Origin: Phycisphaerales bacterium
Lineage (GTDB): Bacteria > Planctomycetota > Phycisphaerae > Sedimentisphaerales > Anaerobacaceae
Reading direction: 5' to 3'
Length of the DNA: 58,237 nucleotides
NCBI GenBank assembly: GCA_003170415.1
Contig: PMZJ01000032.1
Location: forward strand, 1-58,237
Below the pieces are notes generated by a model. It made no database searches and had not been told where the DNA came from. It saw only the letters and a program-made list of their open reading frames with translations. This document shows positions 1-8,433 of the stretch, piece after piece (position 1 is the stretch's first letter; each line of letters begins with the position of its first letter). The position numbers and the translations under genes are program-made.

Positions 1-395
1 TCAAAGCCGCCGTCGAGATAAATGGCGGCGATAAGGGCTTCGAGCAAACCCGCAGCCAGCGAATGAGTAAGCGACTGGCTGCCCGCCATACCCTTGCCGA
101 CTTTGAGGAATTTGTGCAGGTTAATCTGGCTGGCGACCAAGGCGCAGGTTCCGCGGGAGACAAGCATGCTTTTCATTTTTGTGAGGTCGCCTTCGAGATA
201 ATCCGGCGAGCGGTCAAAAATGGTTCTGCAGATTACCAGTGCAAGGACGGAGTCGCCGAGGAATTCGAGGCGTTCGTTGCTCATTGCCCGCTTATCGACC
301 GAAGAGGCATGCACGAAGGCCTCGGCCAACAGGTTGCGATTGGAAAACCTGTAGCCGACAATCTGCTCGATCTGGTCCAGAATTTCCTGTTCCAT
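1..395 (-). CDS. rnc: Ribonuclease III, C-terminal part beyond window
   Basis: Reading the complement from the ATG at 395 gives 131 codons that run off the window at position 1, so only the N-terminal catalytic (RIIID) domain is visible. It contains the RNase III signature NERLEFLGDSVL, with the Glu and Asp that bind the catalytic metals, and later EALIAAIYLDGG. RNase III cleaves double-stranded RNA in rRNA maturation and mRNA decay. The segment S-L-A-A-G-L-L-E has Gly where the family usually has the third catalytic Asp (Asp114 of the E. coli enzyme), so activity may be altered. A promoter-like TTGACA/TAGTAT pair lies about 100 bases upstream. The identification is firm; the dsRNA-binding domain cannot be checked. 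Confidence 0.9.
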   Translation of the reverse strand, partial: MEQEILDQIEQIVGYRFSNRNLLAEAFVHASSVDKRAMSNERLEFLGDSVLALVICRTIFDRSPDYLEGDLTKMKSMLVSRGTCALVASQINLHKFLKVGKGMAGSQSLTHSLAAGLLEALIAAIYLDGGF

Positions 396-491
396 CAAAA
401 ATAATCCTGTTTTTGAGTATCATCGCGAGCAGATTACGAACGCCGCTGGCGCGGGTGGCCTTCGTAGCCGGCTCAACGATGTTATAATGAT

Positions 492-520
492 ATACTACAA
501 AAAGTGCGGCCGTTTGTCAA
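492..520 (-). promoter_or_regulatory. Sigma70-type promoter for rnc
   Basis: On the minus strand TTGACA (520-515) is followed after 17 bases by TAGTAT (497-492). Transcription would begin near 485 and give a leader of about 90 bases before the rnc ATG. This rests on sequence match alone. Confidence 0.5.
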
Positions 521-626
521 GTTTTTTTACTGCCGGCGACAAGCAGTGGTGTTTTTTGCTTGCGTTATGGGTTGGTTTGGGTAGATTTTAGGTCAATAGC
601 CGAATAATTTTGCAGGAGGCCTGGTT

Positions 627-1421
627 ATGATAGGCAAAAGTGTTCGTTTAGAAAGAATAATGGACCGCAACAGCGGCAGGACGGTCATCATCCCGATGGA
701 CCACGGAGTAACGGTGGGGCCGATTAAAGGGCTTACAAACCTGCGTGATGCGGTGAGCAAGGTCGTGGCCGGGGGCGCAAACGCGGTGCTGATGCACAAG
801 GGTTCGCCGAGGTTTTGCCATCGCGGCCGGGGCAAAGACGTTGGGCTTATTATACATCTTTCTGCGGGGACGACGCTTAGCCCGGACCCCAACGCTAAAG
901 AGCTTGCCTGCACGGTAGAAGAGGCGTTGAAAATCGGGGCAGATGCCGTATCGGTGCATATCAATCTTGGAGCGGATACCGACAAGGAAATGCTGAGGCA
1001 GCTTGGATATGTCGGGGAACGGTGTATGGAATGGCAGATGCCGCTTTTGGCGATGATGTACACCCGCGGGCCGAAGATAAAAAACGAGTATGACGTAAAT
1101 AACGTCAAGCACGCGGCGAGAGTAGCGGCGGAATTAGGCGCTGATATTGTCAAGGTGGTTTATACGGGCAGCCCGGAGAGTTTTTCCGAGGTTGTTGAGG
1201 GGTGTCATCTGCCTGTGGTGATAGCGGGCGGCGAGAAGATGGAGACAGACGAGCAGATTGTGGAAATGATAGAAGGGGCCTTGAAGGCGGGGGCGGCGGG
1301 ACTGTCGATAGGACGAAACGCATTCCAGCACAAAGACCCTACGAAAATAGTATCGGTTTTCAGCAAAATGGTGCACGACGGACTTTCGAAGGAAGACGCA
1401 CTGAAAATGCTGAAAGAATAG
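627..1421 (+). CDS. ADTH synthase, archaeal-type class I aldolase family, copy 1
   Basis: This 264-residue protein belongs to the DhnA/MJ0400 class I aldolase family. Members act as fructose-bisphosphate aldolase or as 2-amino-3,7-dideoxy-D-threo-hept-6-ulosonate (ADTH) synthase, the first step of the alternative 3-dehydroquinate route. The family residues are present: Asp25 in PMDHG, Tyr145 in MMYTRG and Schiff-base Lys176 in DIVKV. All three are offset by exactly eight from the Asp33, Tyr153 and Lys184 I recall for MJ0400. A strong ribosome site (GCAGGAGG, 611-618) precedes the ATG. The next genes are a paralogue and 3-dehydroquinate synthase II, which argues for the ADTH role over a purely glycolytic one. 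Which copy makes ADTH cannot be told from sequence alone. Confidence 0.85.
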   Translation: MIGKSVRLERIMDRNSGRTVIIPMDHGVTVGPIKGLTNLRDAVSKVVAGGANAVLMHKGSPRFCHRGRGKDVGLIIHLSAGTTLSPDPNAKELACTVEEALKIGADAVSVHINLGADTDKEMLRQLGYVGERCMEWQMPLLAMMYTRGPKIKNEYDVNNVKHAARVAAELGADIVKVVYTGSPESFSEVVEGCHLPVVIAGGEKMETDEQIVEMIEGALKAGAAGLSIGRNAFQHKDPTKIVSVFSKMVHDGLSKEDALKMLKE

Positions 1422-1460
1422 CAAAAAAGGGGTCAGGCCCCTTTTTGTGGAGATTTGATT

Positions 1461-2258
1461 ATGATAGGCAAAAAGATACGATTGGAAAGAATCATAGACC
1501 GCAACAGCGGCAAAACCGTAATTATCCCGATGGACCACGGCGTGACGGTGGGGCCAATAGCGGGCCTGGAGGATATGCGTGAGGCGGTCAGCGGGGTTGT
1601 GGCGGGCGGTGCGAACGCGATTTTGATGCACAAGGGAATTGTTCGCGCGGGTCATCGAGGGACGGGCAAAGACGTGGGGCTGATTATTCATCTTTCAGCG
1701 GGCACATCGCTTAGCCCGGACCCCAACGCCAAAGAGCTTGTCTGCACGGTGGAAGAGGCGGTGCAGCTTGGCGCTGACGCGGTGTCGGTGCATATAAACC
1801 TGGGCGCTGAAACCGATAAAGATATGCTCGGCCAGCTCGGCTTTATAAGCAAGAGATGTATGCAGTGGCAGATGCCGCTTGTGGCGATGATGTACACGCG
1901 AGGAGAAAAGATTAAAAGCGAATTCGACGTTACTTATGTTAAGCACGCGGCGAGGGTTGGCGCAGAATTGGGCGCTGATATTGTCAAGGTTCCTTATACC
2001 GGCAGCGTTGAGAGTTTCAAAGAGGTGGTAAGGGGCTGCCCTGTGCCTGTTGTGATAGCGGGCGGGCCGAAGATGGATAGCGACGAGGACATATTCAATA
2101 TGGTTGATGGCGCGTTGAAGGCCGGTGCCACTGGAGTATCGATTGGCAGAAACGCCTTCCAGCACAAGCACCCGGGAAAAATGGTCGCTGCGCTTTGCAA
2201 AATGGTGCATCATGGCGCCAGCGTCAAAGAAGCAATGAAAATGCTTCAGGCGAAATAA
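1461..2258 (+). CDS. ADTH synthase, archaeal-type class I aldolase family, copy 2
   Basis: This is a 265-residue paralogue of the preceding gene, about three quarters identical by eye, with the same Asp25, Tyr145 and Lys176. The start at 1461 matches the N-terminus of copy 1 (MIGKxxRLER) and has a GTGGAG ribosome site; a TTG six bases upstream is less likely. Only 39 bases separate the two copies and the next gene starts two bases after this stop, so all are probably cotranscribed. One copy may supply ADTH while the other makes the ketosugar phosphate precursor (6-deoxy-5-ketofructose 1-phosphate chemistry) or serves as fructose-bisphosphate aldolase. That division of labour is inference. Confidence 0.85.
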   Translation: MIGKKIRLERIIDRNSGKTVIIPMDHGVTVGPIAGLEDMREAVSGVVAGGANAILMHKGIVRAGHRGTGKDVGLIIHLSAGTSLSPDPNAKELVCTVEEAVQLGADAVSVHINLGAETDKDMLGQLGFISKRCMQWQMPLVAMMYTRGEKIKSEFDVTYVKHAARVGAELGADIVKVPYTGSVESFKEVVRGCPVPVVIAGGPKMDSDEDIFNMVDGALKAGATGVSIGRNAFQHKHPGKMVAALCKMVHHGASVKEAMKMLQAK

Positions 2259-2260
2259 AA

Positions 2261-3256
2261 ATGAAAAAACTTTGGGTAAATGCGACGCCGTATGACAAGA
2301 AGATAGTAACAGCCGCGTTGGAAAGCGGGGCCCAGGCGGTGGTGCTGCCGGAGGGCAAGGCGGAGATGGTGCGGCAATTAGGCAAGATAAAAATCGTCGC
2401 AAAGGACGGGGATATCAGGCCCGGCGTTGACGTCGTGTTTGTTGACGTGGCGGGTAAGCAGGACGAGGACAAGGCGGCAGCAGTTCCCGCAGATAAAATC
2501 TTGGTTTTGCGGATGCTGGACTGGACGATTATCCCGATTGAAAACCTGCTTGCCAGACGCGGCAAAAATATAATGGTGCAGGTGGCTGACGGCAAACAGG
2601 CGAAGCTAATGGCCGAGATATTGGAAAAGGGTGTTGACGGGGTTGTTTTGAATACGACGGACGTCAACGAGATTAAAAAGACGGCTGAGATTTTGCAGGG
2701 GATAGGCGAAAAGCTTGAGCTTGTAATCGCGACGATAAAAAACATAAAACAACTCGGTATGGGCGACCGGGCGTGCTTAGATACCTGCACGCAGATGTCG
2801 CCGGGGGAAGGGATGCTGGTGGGTAATACCGCGTCAGGGTTCTTTCTGGTTCATTCTGAGTCGATTGAAAACCCATACGTTGCGGCCAGGCCCTTCCGCG
2901 TTAATGCCGGGGCGGTTCACGCATATACGCTTGCGCCGGGCGGCGGGACGAAATATCTTGCGGACCTCAAGGCGGGCGATGAGGTGTTGATTGTCGATTT
3001 CAAAGGCAAAGGCCAGGTCGCGTATCTGGGCAGGAACAAAATTGAGAAACGTCCGATGATGCTTATCGAAGCGGAAGCAGAGGGAGTTGCTATTACGCTG
3101 GTTATGCAAAATGCCGAGACGATTCGATTGGTCAGCCCTGAAGGGCAACCAATTTCGATTACATCGCTCAAGGCGGGCGATAAGGTTTTTGCCCATATTG
3201 AAAAGGGCGGCAGACACTTCGGAATGAAGGTTGAGGAAACGCTCATAGAAAGGTAA
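2261..3256 (+). CDS. aroB': 3-dehydroquinate synthase II (archaeal type)
   Basis: This 331-residue protein matches the archaeal DHQS II family (MJ1249), which turns ADTH into 3-dehydroquinate by NAD-dependent oxidative deamination and cyclisation. It is unrelated to classical AroB. Recognisable stretches are the N-terminal KKLWVNATPYDKK, the MSPGEGMLVGNTASG region and the C-terminal domain with VNAGAVHAYTLAPGG. The ATG at 2261 lies two bases after the preceding stop. An in-frame extension back to 2195 would overlap the aldolase and lacks family-like sequence. Together with the two upstream genes this encodes entry to aromatic amino acid synthesis from aspartate semialdehyde rather than erythrose 4-phosphate. 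Confidence 0.9.
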   Translation: MKKLWVNATPYDKKIVTAALESGAQAVVLPEGKAEMVRQLGKIKIVAKDGDIRPGVDVVFVDVAGKQDEDKAAAVPADKILVLRMLDWTIIPIENLLARRGKNIMVQVADGKQAKLMAEILEKGVDGVVLNTTDVNEIKKTAEILQGIGEKLELVIATIKNIKQLGMGDRACLDTCTQMSPGEGMLVGNTASGFFLVHSESIENPYVAARPFRVNAGAVHAYTLAPGGGTKYLADLKAGDEVLIVDFKGKGQVAYLGRNKIEKRPMMLIEAEAEGVAITLVMQNAETIRLVSPEGQPISITSLKAGDKVFAHIEKGGRHFGMKVEETLIER

Positions 3257-3258
3257 CT

Positions 3259-3708
3259 ATGGATTGGACAAGCGATATAGTTCCCGTGCTTTTGGCGGTG
3301 GGATGCGGGACGGTCATCGGCCTTGAGCGTCAGCTCAAGCACAAAGCGGCGGGGCTTCGGACAAACATTCTGATATGCCTCGGCGCAGCGGTCTTTACGA
3401 TTATTTCCGAAAGAATGGCCGGTGGTCAGGATTCAATCACGCGAATAGCCGCGCAGATAGTTACTGGTGTTGGCTTTCTTGGTGCAGGCGCGGTCATACA
3501 GGACAGGGGTGGTATTCACGGGTTGACGACGGCTGCGACGATATGGCTGATGGCGAGCATCGGAATGGCCTGCGGCGCGAGATTCTATGGTTTGGCGATT
3601 TTTAGCACTATCCTTGCCCTGGTTGTGCTGGTAGGTCTTGGGCAGGTTGACAAGTACATCGGCGTTGGCCGGGACAACGGTCGAAAGAAAGAGATAAACA
3701 GCCAATAG
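3259..3708 (+). CDS. MgtC/SapB family membrane protein
   Basis: This 149-residue protein has the MgtC-type N-terminus: a short hydrophobic segment, then GCGTVIGLERQ and KAAGLRTNILICLGAAVFT. These are followed by the conserved GVGFLGAGAVI and GLTTAATIW motifs, with about four to five membrane segments. MgtC proteins regulate membrane energetics and magnesium or phosphate adaptation in pathogens; in free-living bacteria the role is unclear. It is the short form without the C-terminal ACT-like domain. The ATG is two bases after the dehydroquinate synthase stop, so it is the last gene of that operon. The functional link to aromatic synthesis, if any, is unknown. Confidence 0.85.
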   Translation: MDWTSDIVPVLLAVGCGTVIGLERQLKHKAAGLRTNILICLGAAVFTIISERMAGGQDSITRIAAQIVTGVGFLGAGAVIQDRGGIHGLTTAATIWLMASIGMACGARFYGLAIFSTILALVVLVGLGQVDKYIGVGRDNGRKKEINSQ

Positions 3709-3783
3709 CCGATTATGAGCCGGGCGTAGGCGTCGCGGCGGTCCAATTGTTCGGGTCATTTCTGTAACGAGGGGCTGGTTTGC

Positions 3784-5619
3784 CTACAGGTCCCAGTCGG
3801 CGGGTGGTTTTTCGGCCCGACTGGTAAAGTGCAAACGCTGGATTTCGCGCTGGAGGTCGCCGCGTTGGTTGTTGCGGAGACAGTCGGAGATGATTTTGAC
3901 GTTTTGCTTTTGGTAATACTGCATCAGTGCTGCCTGCAGGTGTTTTTCCGCCCGGCCACGGGGAATATGGATTGAATGCTCTTTTGTATCCTGTCCGCTG
4001 ACGAACATTGCCGTCGAGAGCGTTAAAGGCACTGGGACGAAATCCTGAACCTGCCTGGGCCGCCAATGCCGGTGCACAAGATATTCGGTAAGCTTAATTG
4101 CGTCGTCGATTTGACAGCCGGGATGCGCGCTTATGAAGTAGGGGACTAAATACTGTTCTTTGCCTGCCCTGCGGGTTGCCTTGTTGAAGCGTGCCTCAAA
4201 TTCCTCAAAAATCTCGAAGTTGGGTTTGCCCATCAGGTCGAGCACATGTGGGCAATAGTGTTCCGGAGCGACCTTGAGATGCCCGCCGACGAAGTGTCGC
4301 GTAAGGGTATCTATGTAGTCGCTGCTTTGCAGGGCCAAATCGTGGCGGATGCCGGAGGCGACGTAAACATTTGATTTTTTCGCCCCGGTTGTTTTCCATT
4401 TCAAAAACGCATCGAACATTTTTAATTGGCTGCCATAATCGACCCGCATATTCTTACAGATGGCGGGGAAAAGACAGCTTGGCCTGCTGCAAGTGCCTGC
4501 TTTGTCGCATTTCATCCCGAACATATTTGCGGTTGGCCCGCCTATGTCGAAAATCGTGCCGTGGAAATCGCGATGCGAGCGAAATCGGTCGGCCTCGGCA
4601 ATCAGCGATTCAATCGAGCGAGAGGAGATGTCTTTACCCTGATGGAAATAAATGGAGCAGAACGAGCAGCCGCCGAAACAGCCGCGATGGGTTGTTATCG
4701 AGAATTGCACCGGCTTTAATGCCGGGACACCTCCTGCAGAATCATATTTCGGATGCCAGCAGCGTGTAAATGGAAGCTCATACAGCGAATCGAGGGCAGT
4801 GCTGTTAATCGGCTCGGCGGGCGGCAATACTACGATTTTGCCGGGGTCCTGTTCCTGAATGACAGCGGAGCCGGCGGGATGCGCCTGTTTTTGATATTGA
4901 AGTTGAGCCGACATAGCAAGCGATTTGTCTGCCTGCTGTTGTGCGAGCGAAGGCAGGCGCACGGCATTGTCCGGCAGGGGGGAGCCGGTTTTAATCGTGT
5001 AGGCCGTGCCTGCAATGTCGGTCAGACGGTCGATGGATTCGCCATTGTTTAATCGCTTTGCGATTTCGATAATCTGCTGTTCTGCCATACCGTGAACCAG
5101 CAGGTCAGCTTTTGCGTCGATAAGCACCGAGCGTTTGAGTTTGTCTTCGATGTAATCGTAATGCACAAGCCGGCGAAGCGATGCCTCAAGTCCGCCCAGG
5201 ACGATTGGCACATCAGGATATGCCTCGCGTGCCCTGGCCGAATAAACAAGCAGAGGCCGGTCAGGCCGTAAGCCCAATTGTCCGGCGGGGCTGTAGGCAT
5301 CTTCTTTTCGCTTATGCCCCAGCGAGGCGTAAGCATTCAGACGTGAATCGATGCAGCCGCTGGTTATGCCCCAAAACAGCCGGGGTTTGCCCAATGCCCG
5401 AAACGGCTCAACGCTTCGCCAATCCGGCTGCGCCAGTATCGCGACGCGATAATTTTTGCTTTCCAAAAGCCGAGCAATCAGCGCGACACCGAATGACGGA
5501 TGGTCAACATACGCATCGCCGGTAATCAGGATAATGTCCGGCCTGTCCCAGCCGCGCTGACGAATTTCTTCAGCAGTCGTCGGAAGGAAATAGTTCGTAT
5601 TTTGTGCCAATTTGTTCAT
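3784..5619 (-). CDS. YgiQ-type radical SAM protein (UPF0313)
   Basis: This 611-residue protein has the YgiQ architecture. The N-terminal cobalamin-binding-like region begins with [19 protein letters not shown]. The radical SAM core starts near residue 307 with [14 protein letters not shown], a CxxxCxxC cluster motif with Cys near 313, 317 and 320, and is followed by the [18 protein letters not shown] and [13 protein letters not shown] segments. The substrate of this family is not established. The gene converges on the MgtC gene with 75 bases between the stops. Length and motifs agree with the family and nothing looks damaged. Confidence 0.9.
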   Translation of the reverse strand: MNKLAQNTNYFLPTTAEEIRQRGWDRPDIILITGDAYVDHPSFGVALIARLLESKNYRVAILAQPDWRSVEPFRALGKPRLFWGITSGCIDSRLNAYASLGHKRKEDAYSPAGQLGLRPDRPLLVYSARAREAYPDVPIVLGGLEASLRRLVHYDYIEDKLKRSVLIDAKADLLVHGMAEQQIIEIAKRLNNGESIDRLTDIAGTAYTIKTGSPLPDNAVRLPSLAQQQADKSLAMSAQLQYQKQAHPAGSAVIQEQDPGKIVVLPPAEPINSTALDSLYELPFTRCWHPKYDSAGGVPALKPVQFSITTHRGCFGGCSFCSIYFHQGKDISSRSIESLIAEADRFRSHRDFHGTIFDIGGPTANMFGMKCDKAGTCSRPSCLFPAICKNMRVDYGSQLKMFDAFLKWKTTGAKKSNVYVASGIRHDLALQSSDYIDTLTRHFVGGHLKVAPEHYCPHVLDLMGKPNFEIFEEFEARFNKATRRAGKEQYLVPYFISAHPGCQIDDAIKLTEYLVHRHWRPRQVQDFVPVPLTLSTAMFVSGQDTKEHSIHIPRGRAEKHLQAALMQYYQKQNVKIISDCLRNNQRGDLQREIQRLHFTSRAEKPPADWDL

Positions 5620-5689
5620 ACAACTATCTTACCACGCTTTGTTTTTTTATGTTCAAAATTTGAGAGATAAAATGAGCAACTGTGCTGAC

Positions 5690-6048
5690 GAAACGTATGC
5701 ATTGTATCGGACTATCAAAGTTGTTATTGGACGCAAAGTGGTTGCCCAGATTGCCTGTTTTTCGCGGTCGAGTTAACCGATACGGGTGTTTGTTGCCCAG
5801 TTCAAAAAGTGGGTAAAAAAGTGAAGCGATGTTAAAGAGATGGCCGATTGTGAGAGCAGTGTTGAAAAGTGAAAAAGAGTGGCTCTGAAAAATGACCAAA
5901 CCGGCCATAATTAGCCAGGCCTTATTGACCCGACACGCAAAAACTCGCAAGTTAGATGGTGATTCTGGGTTCAACAAGCAACGGCTAAAAGCTAAAAGGC
6001 GAGAGCCACATGAACAATGGGAGAGCAGATGATGCTCTCCCATTTTTT
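5690..6048 (+). ncRNA. Candidate structured noncoding RNA
   Basis: Reading the plus strand, at least four complementary pairs are nested or in series: GTATCGG (5704-5710) with CCGATAC (5777-5783); TGGCCG (5841-5846) with CGGCCA (5902-5907), enclosing AGAGC (5853) with GCTCT (5882); TTAGCC (5911-5916) with GGCTAA (5983-5988), enclosing TTGACCC (5925) with GGGTTCAA (5967); and a terminal 12-pair hairpin followed by a T run. A free-standing transcript of roughly 350 bases fits best. It lacks the conserved cores of RNase P RNA, tmRNA and SRP RNA. GGACGCAAAG at 5729 resembles part of the c-di-GMP-I riboswitch core, but the rest does not match well. The 5' end is a guess. Confidence 0.35.
6016..6048 (+). 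terminator. Intrinsic terminator of the candidate RNA
   Basis: AATGGGAGAGCA (6016-6027) pairs perfectly with TGCTCTCCCATT (6033-6044) around a five-base loop and runs into six T residues. No protein gene reads into it on this strand, which is the main argument for a noncoding transcript upstream. Confidence 0.75.
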
Positions 6049-6078
6049 ATGGTAAGCGCAGATATGCAGATAATAAAA

Positions 6079-6156
6079 AAGGGAGGCAAGGACTCAGCTT
6101 TTCATCATTGACCAATCGTTGGTCTCGATTTATTTTTCATCTGACCCGCCTCCCTT
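6079..6156 (+). repeat. Nested inverted-repeat element A
   Basis: An outer pair AAGGGAGGC (6079-6087) / GCCTCCCTT (6148-6156) encloses a second perfect hairpin, GACCAA (6110-6115) / TTGGTC (6119-6124). Function is unknown. It could be an RNA element in the leader of the downstream STAS gene. Confidence 0.45.
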
Positions 6157-6247
6157 GCGAAAACTACTCCGTTGGCCCGCGGCGGTAACCAGCCGGCGGC
6201 TCATAAATGTAATTGTAATAGCCCTGTCTGTCCCGGTAAATAAAAAA

Positions 6248-6312
6248 AGGGCAAAATTGACCATTTTGGGTCGCCACCTTAATTCATATCAGGAAAGTGG
6301 CTTTTTTGCCCT
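6248..6312 (+). repeat. Nested inverted-repeat element B, three-way-junction shape
   Basis: The outer stem AGGGCAAAA (6248-6256) / TTTTGCCCT (6304-6312) encloses two hairpins: GACC (6259) / GGTC (6269), and GCCAC (6273) / GTGGC (6297). The fold would be a compact three-way junction about 100 bases before the STAS start codon, as expected of a cis-regulatory RNA. I do not recognise a known riboswitch class. Confidence 0.45.
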
Positions 6313-6414
6313 GAAAAAACGTCTTTTTAAGTTAAAATCCCCCAAATCTATGCCGATACAGTATATAGAGGTAGTTTGCCGCAGAACCTCGTAACTGGTT
6401 TATTGAGGAAGACC

Positions 6415-6765
6415 GTGAAAGTTGAAAATCTTGCCAGCGATATAATTGCCTTTACACTCGAGCGTGAGCCGCAAATGAACGGCGAGCTTCAGGCCGTAAT
6501 CGATATGACGGCGGAGCATTCGGATTGTAACGTCATTCTTAATTTCAAGAACATCGATATCATCACAAGCTCAAGTTTGACAAGGTTGCTCGAACTCCGG
6601 CGGACATTGCTCGCTTTGGAGCGTCAGATGGTTCTTTGCAACATCCACTCCTTCACAAAAGGCGCATTTGAGGTTACGGGGCTTGACGGGGTTTTCACGC
6701 TTGCCGCCGACAAGCCGGCTGCCATGGCGGTCCTTCGCAGCAACTGGCCTGTCCCGACCCTGTAA
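6415..6765 (+). CDS. STAS-domain protein (anti-sigma factor antagonist-like), copy 1
   Basis: This 116-residue single-domain protein has the STAS fold pattern. An N-terminal strand pair is followed by VILNFKNIDIITSSSLTRLL, where the serine run sits at the position phosphorylated in SpoIIAA-type antagonists, then the helix-strand repeat LALERQMVLCNI. Such proteins bind anti-sigma factors or act in stressosome-like partner switching. The GTG at 6415 is chosen because GAGGA (6405-6409) lies just upstream; a TTG at 6376 has no ribosome site. No anti-sigma kinase gene is adjacent, so the partner must be elsewhere. A second STAS gene lies at 23079. Confidence 0.75.
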   Translation: MKVENLASDIIAFTLEREPQMNGELQAVIDMTAEHSDCNVILNFKNIDIITSSSLTRLLELRRTLLALERQMVLCNIHSFTKGAFEVTGLDGVFTLAADKPAAMAVLRSNWPVPTL

Positions 6766-6932
6766 GACAGGCAATCTGGCGGCTTGGAACTAAACATCCC
6801 TAATTTACGAAAACCTGTTGCAATTTCCGCGCGCAGAGATTAGCATTTAAGTTGCCGGTCTGGCTTAGGATGTTCCACCATGACCGGAGCTGCTGCCGAG
6901 CAGGGACACTTTGGTCAGGCAGGTTCGCTCCG

Positions 6933-7220
6933 ATGGCTGAAAAAACCCAAAACAAGCCGGGTAAAAGCGCCCCTAAGGGGGACGTCAGCGATTATGTGAA
7001 GTCGCTTAGCGAGGAGTATCGCATGCTCGTCGTTCTCAAGGCCCAGTTGTATGGCGGAAGCTGGGAGCCGATGCTCGATGACCTTCGCAATCGTCTTGCA
7101 GGCAAACCCTATATTTTCAAGCTCGCCAGCAGAATTCATGAAGATATTGAGCGGATTGAGCAAATGCAGAAATTCGAGGCCGACCGTAAAGTTGACCTTG
7201 CGGATTATGTGGAAGTTTGA
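6933..7220 (+). CDS. Small conserved-looking protein of unknown function
   Basis: This predicted 95-residue soluble protein has a basic, Lys/Pro-rich N-terminus (about 18 residues) followed by a mostly helical body with DYVKSLSEEYRMLVVLKAQLY and IHEDIERIEQMQKF. The helix spacing could suit a small coiled-coil or partner-binding protein. I do not recognise the family. The ATG at 6933 is preferred over an upstream frame start at 6852 whose extra 27 residues look like noncoding translation, but the ribosome site is weak. It lies between the STAS gene and the beta-propeller gene on the same strand. Confidence 0.55.
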   Translation: MAEKTQNKPGKSAPKGDVSDYVKSLSEEYRMLVVLKAQLYGGSWEPMLDDLRNRLAGKPYIFKLASRIHEDIERIEQMQKFEADRKVDLADYVEV

Positions 7221-7299
7221 TAACGCCTCGGTAAGATTGGTTGTCCGGGCATAGAAATTATCGTCGGCCCCGAATCGGTCGGCGATGGAGGTGATGAAG

Positions 7300-8388
7300 A
7301 TGCTGAAATTACGTTTTGCACTGTTAGCAGCGGCTTCCCAGATTATTTTTGCGTCGATGCTTTACGCTCAGGACGAATTACGCTGGCTGGTTCCGCGGGC
7401 AATGGTTGCTTCGACCGAGCTTGAAATTGTCTGGCAGTTCAACCTGCCTATGGGCGAGAGAGAATCGCTTGACCAGTTGTTTTTGTGCGGCAATCGACTT
7501 TGTGCCTTGTCCAGCCGGAATTTTCTGTCCTGCATCAACAGGGCGGACGGCAACGTGATGTTCGCCAACTCTATTGCGTCGGCCGGGCTTCCGGTAGCTG
7601 ATTTTGATTATTATAAAGGCGAACTGATTACCATAGTCGGCGATAAACTTGTAGAACTCAGCGCCGACTTTGGCAGCGAGAAGACGGTCACAAATATTAC
7701 CTCCGGGGCAGTATGCCCTGTTGTTCGCAATGACTCCTTTTTCTATATTGCAGGTGCCGACAAGCGTATTCACGTCCTCAAGGCCGACAACAAGGTGCAG
7801 GTTTTTGAGGTTGCCGCGGAAAATGACTCTCGTATAACGTCGGTCATAGCTGAGCAGGAGTTCGTTGTATTCGCCACCGCGGCGGGCAACGTGATACGTA
7901 TAGCCCCCGATAAGGCCGCGAAGGTTTGGCAGTTTAACGCTCCGGCGACCATCATCGGCCCCGTTGTTCACGATAGTAATTCGTTGTATTTTGCCTGCCG
8001 CGATACGTGCGTTTACCGGCTCGAATTATCTTCGGGCAAGCTATTGTGGAAATACCAGACACGGGGGATTCTCGATGTCGCCCCTCAGCTTGGCGGCAAA
8101 CTGGTTTACCAGTGCGTTCCCGATATGGGGCTGGCCGCGATTGATAAGACAACCGGTAAATTTGTCTGGCAGGTTAAAGACGGGGTTGGCTTGCTGTCTG
8201 AGTCGGGCGATAAGACGTTTGTTATTACCAAAGGCGGGCTTCTGGCGGCGATGGATAACGTAAAGGCGAAACAGCTTTATTCGGTATATTTAGGTTTGCC
8301 CGTCAAATACGCGACCAACACCGCCGATGCGAAGATTTACATTGCCGACGCCGAGGGGCGAATTGCCTGCCTTGAGCCGGCCAAGTAA
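7300..8388 (+). CDS. Secreted PQQ-type beta-propeller repeat protein
   Basis: The protein is 362 residues from the ATG at 7300, with a signal peptide (KLRFALLAAASQIIFASMLYAQ) and then repeats of the PQQ/WD-like blade type, such as GKLLWKYQTRG and TGKFVWQVKDG, each with the tryptophan-docking pattern. It should be exported and fold as a beta-propeller. BamB-like scaffolds and PQQ dehydrogenase-like proteins share this repeat, and no catalytic residues point to an enzyme. The ribosome site GGAGGTGA (7287-7294) overlaps two earlier in-frame starts at 7285 and 7294, so 7300 is the best start. It precedes purH by 45 bases. Confidence 0.7.
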   Translation: MLKLRFALLAAASQIIFASMLYAQDELRWLVPRAMVASTELEIVWQFNLPMGERESLDQLFLCGNRLCALSSRNFLSCINRADGNVMFANSIASAGLPVADFDYYKGELITIVGDKLVELSADFGSEKTVTNITSGAVCPVVRNDSFFYIAGADKRIHVLKADNKVQVFEVAAENDSRITSVIAEQEFVVFATAAGNVIRIAPDKAAKVWQFNAPATIIGPVVHDSNSLYFACRDTCVYRLELSSGKLLWKYQTRGILDVAPQLGGKLVYQCVPDMGLAAIDKTTGKFVWQVKDGVGLLSESGDKTFVITKGGLLAAMDNVKAKQLYSVYLGLPVKYATNTADAKIYIADAEGRIACLEPAK

Positions 8389-8433
8389 TTGTCTTGCCGA
8401 TATCTGGTTGTGACCTTGAAAGGGGACATTCGA

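Larger units (their letters stand above)
5620..6414. other. Gene-free region rich in inverted repeats
   Basis: About 0.8 kb between the ygiQ start and the STAS gene has no convincing protein. The longest frames (a 139-residue minus frame at 5624-6043 and a plus frame at 6119-6394) have no family-like sequence. Instead the stretch is packed with perfect inverted repeats: a multihelix candidate RNA ending in an intrinsic terminator at 6048, then two further nested inverted-repeat elements at 6079-6156 and 6248-6312. Confidence 0.7.

Noticed and set aside
5729-5790. Possible c-di-GMP-I riboswitch
   Set aside because: GGACGCAAAG and the later GUUAACCGAU resemble parts of the core, but the required tetraloop hairpin and the middle hairpin are not formed. 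Kept only as a test to run.
5624-6043. A 139-residue minus-strand frame upstream of ygiQ
   Set aside because: Its translation has no family-like or domain-like pattern, and it coincides with the inverted repeats and terminator of the candidate RNA on the other strand.
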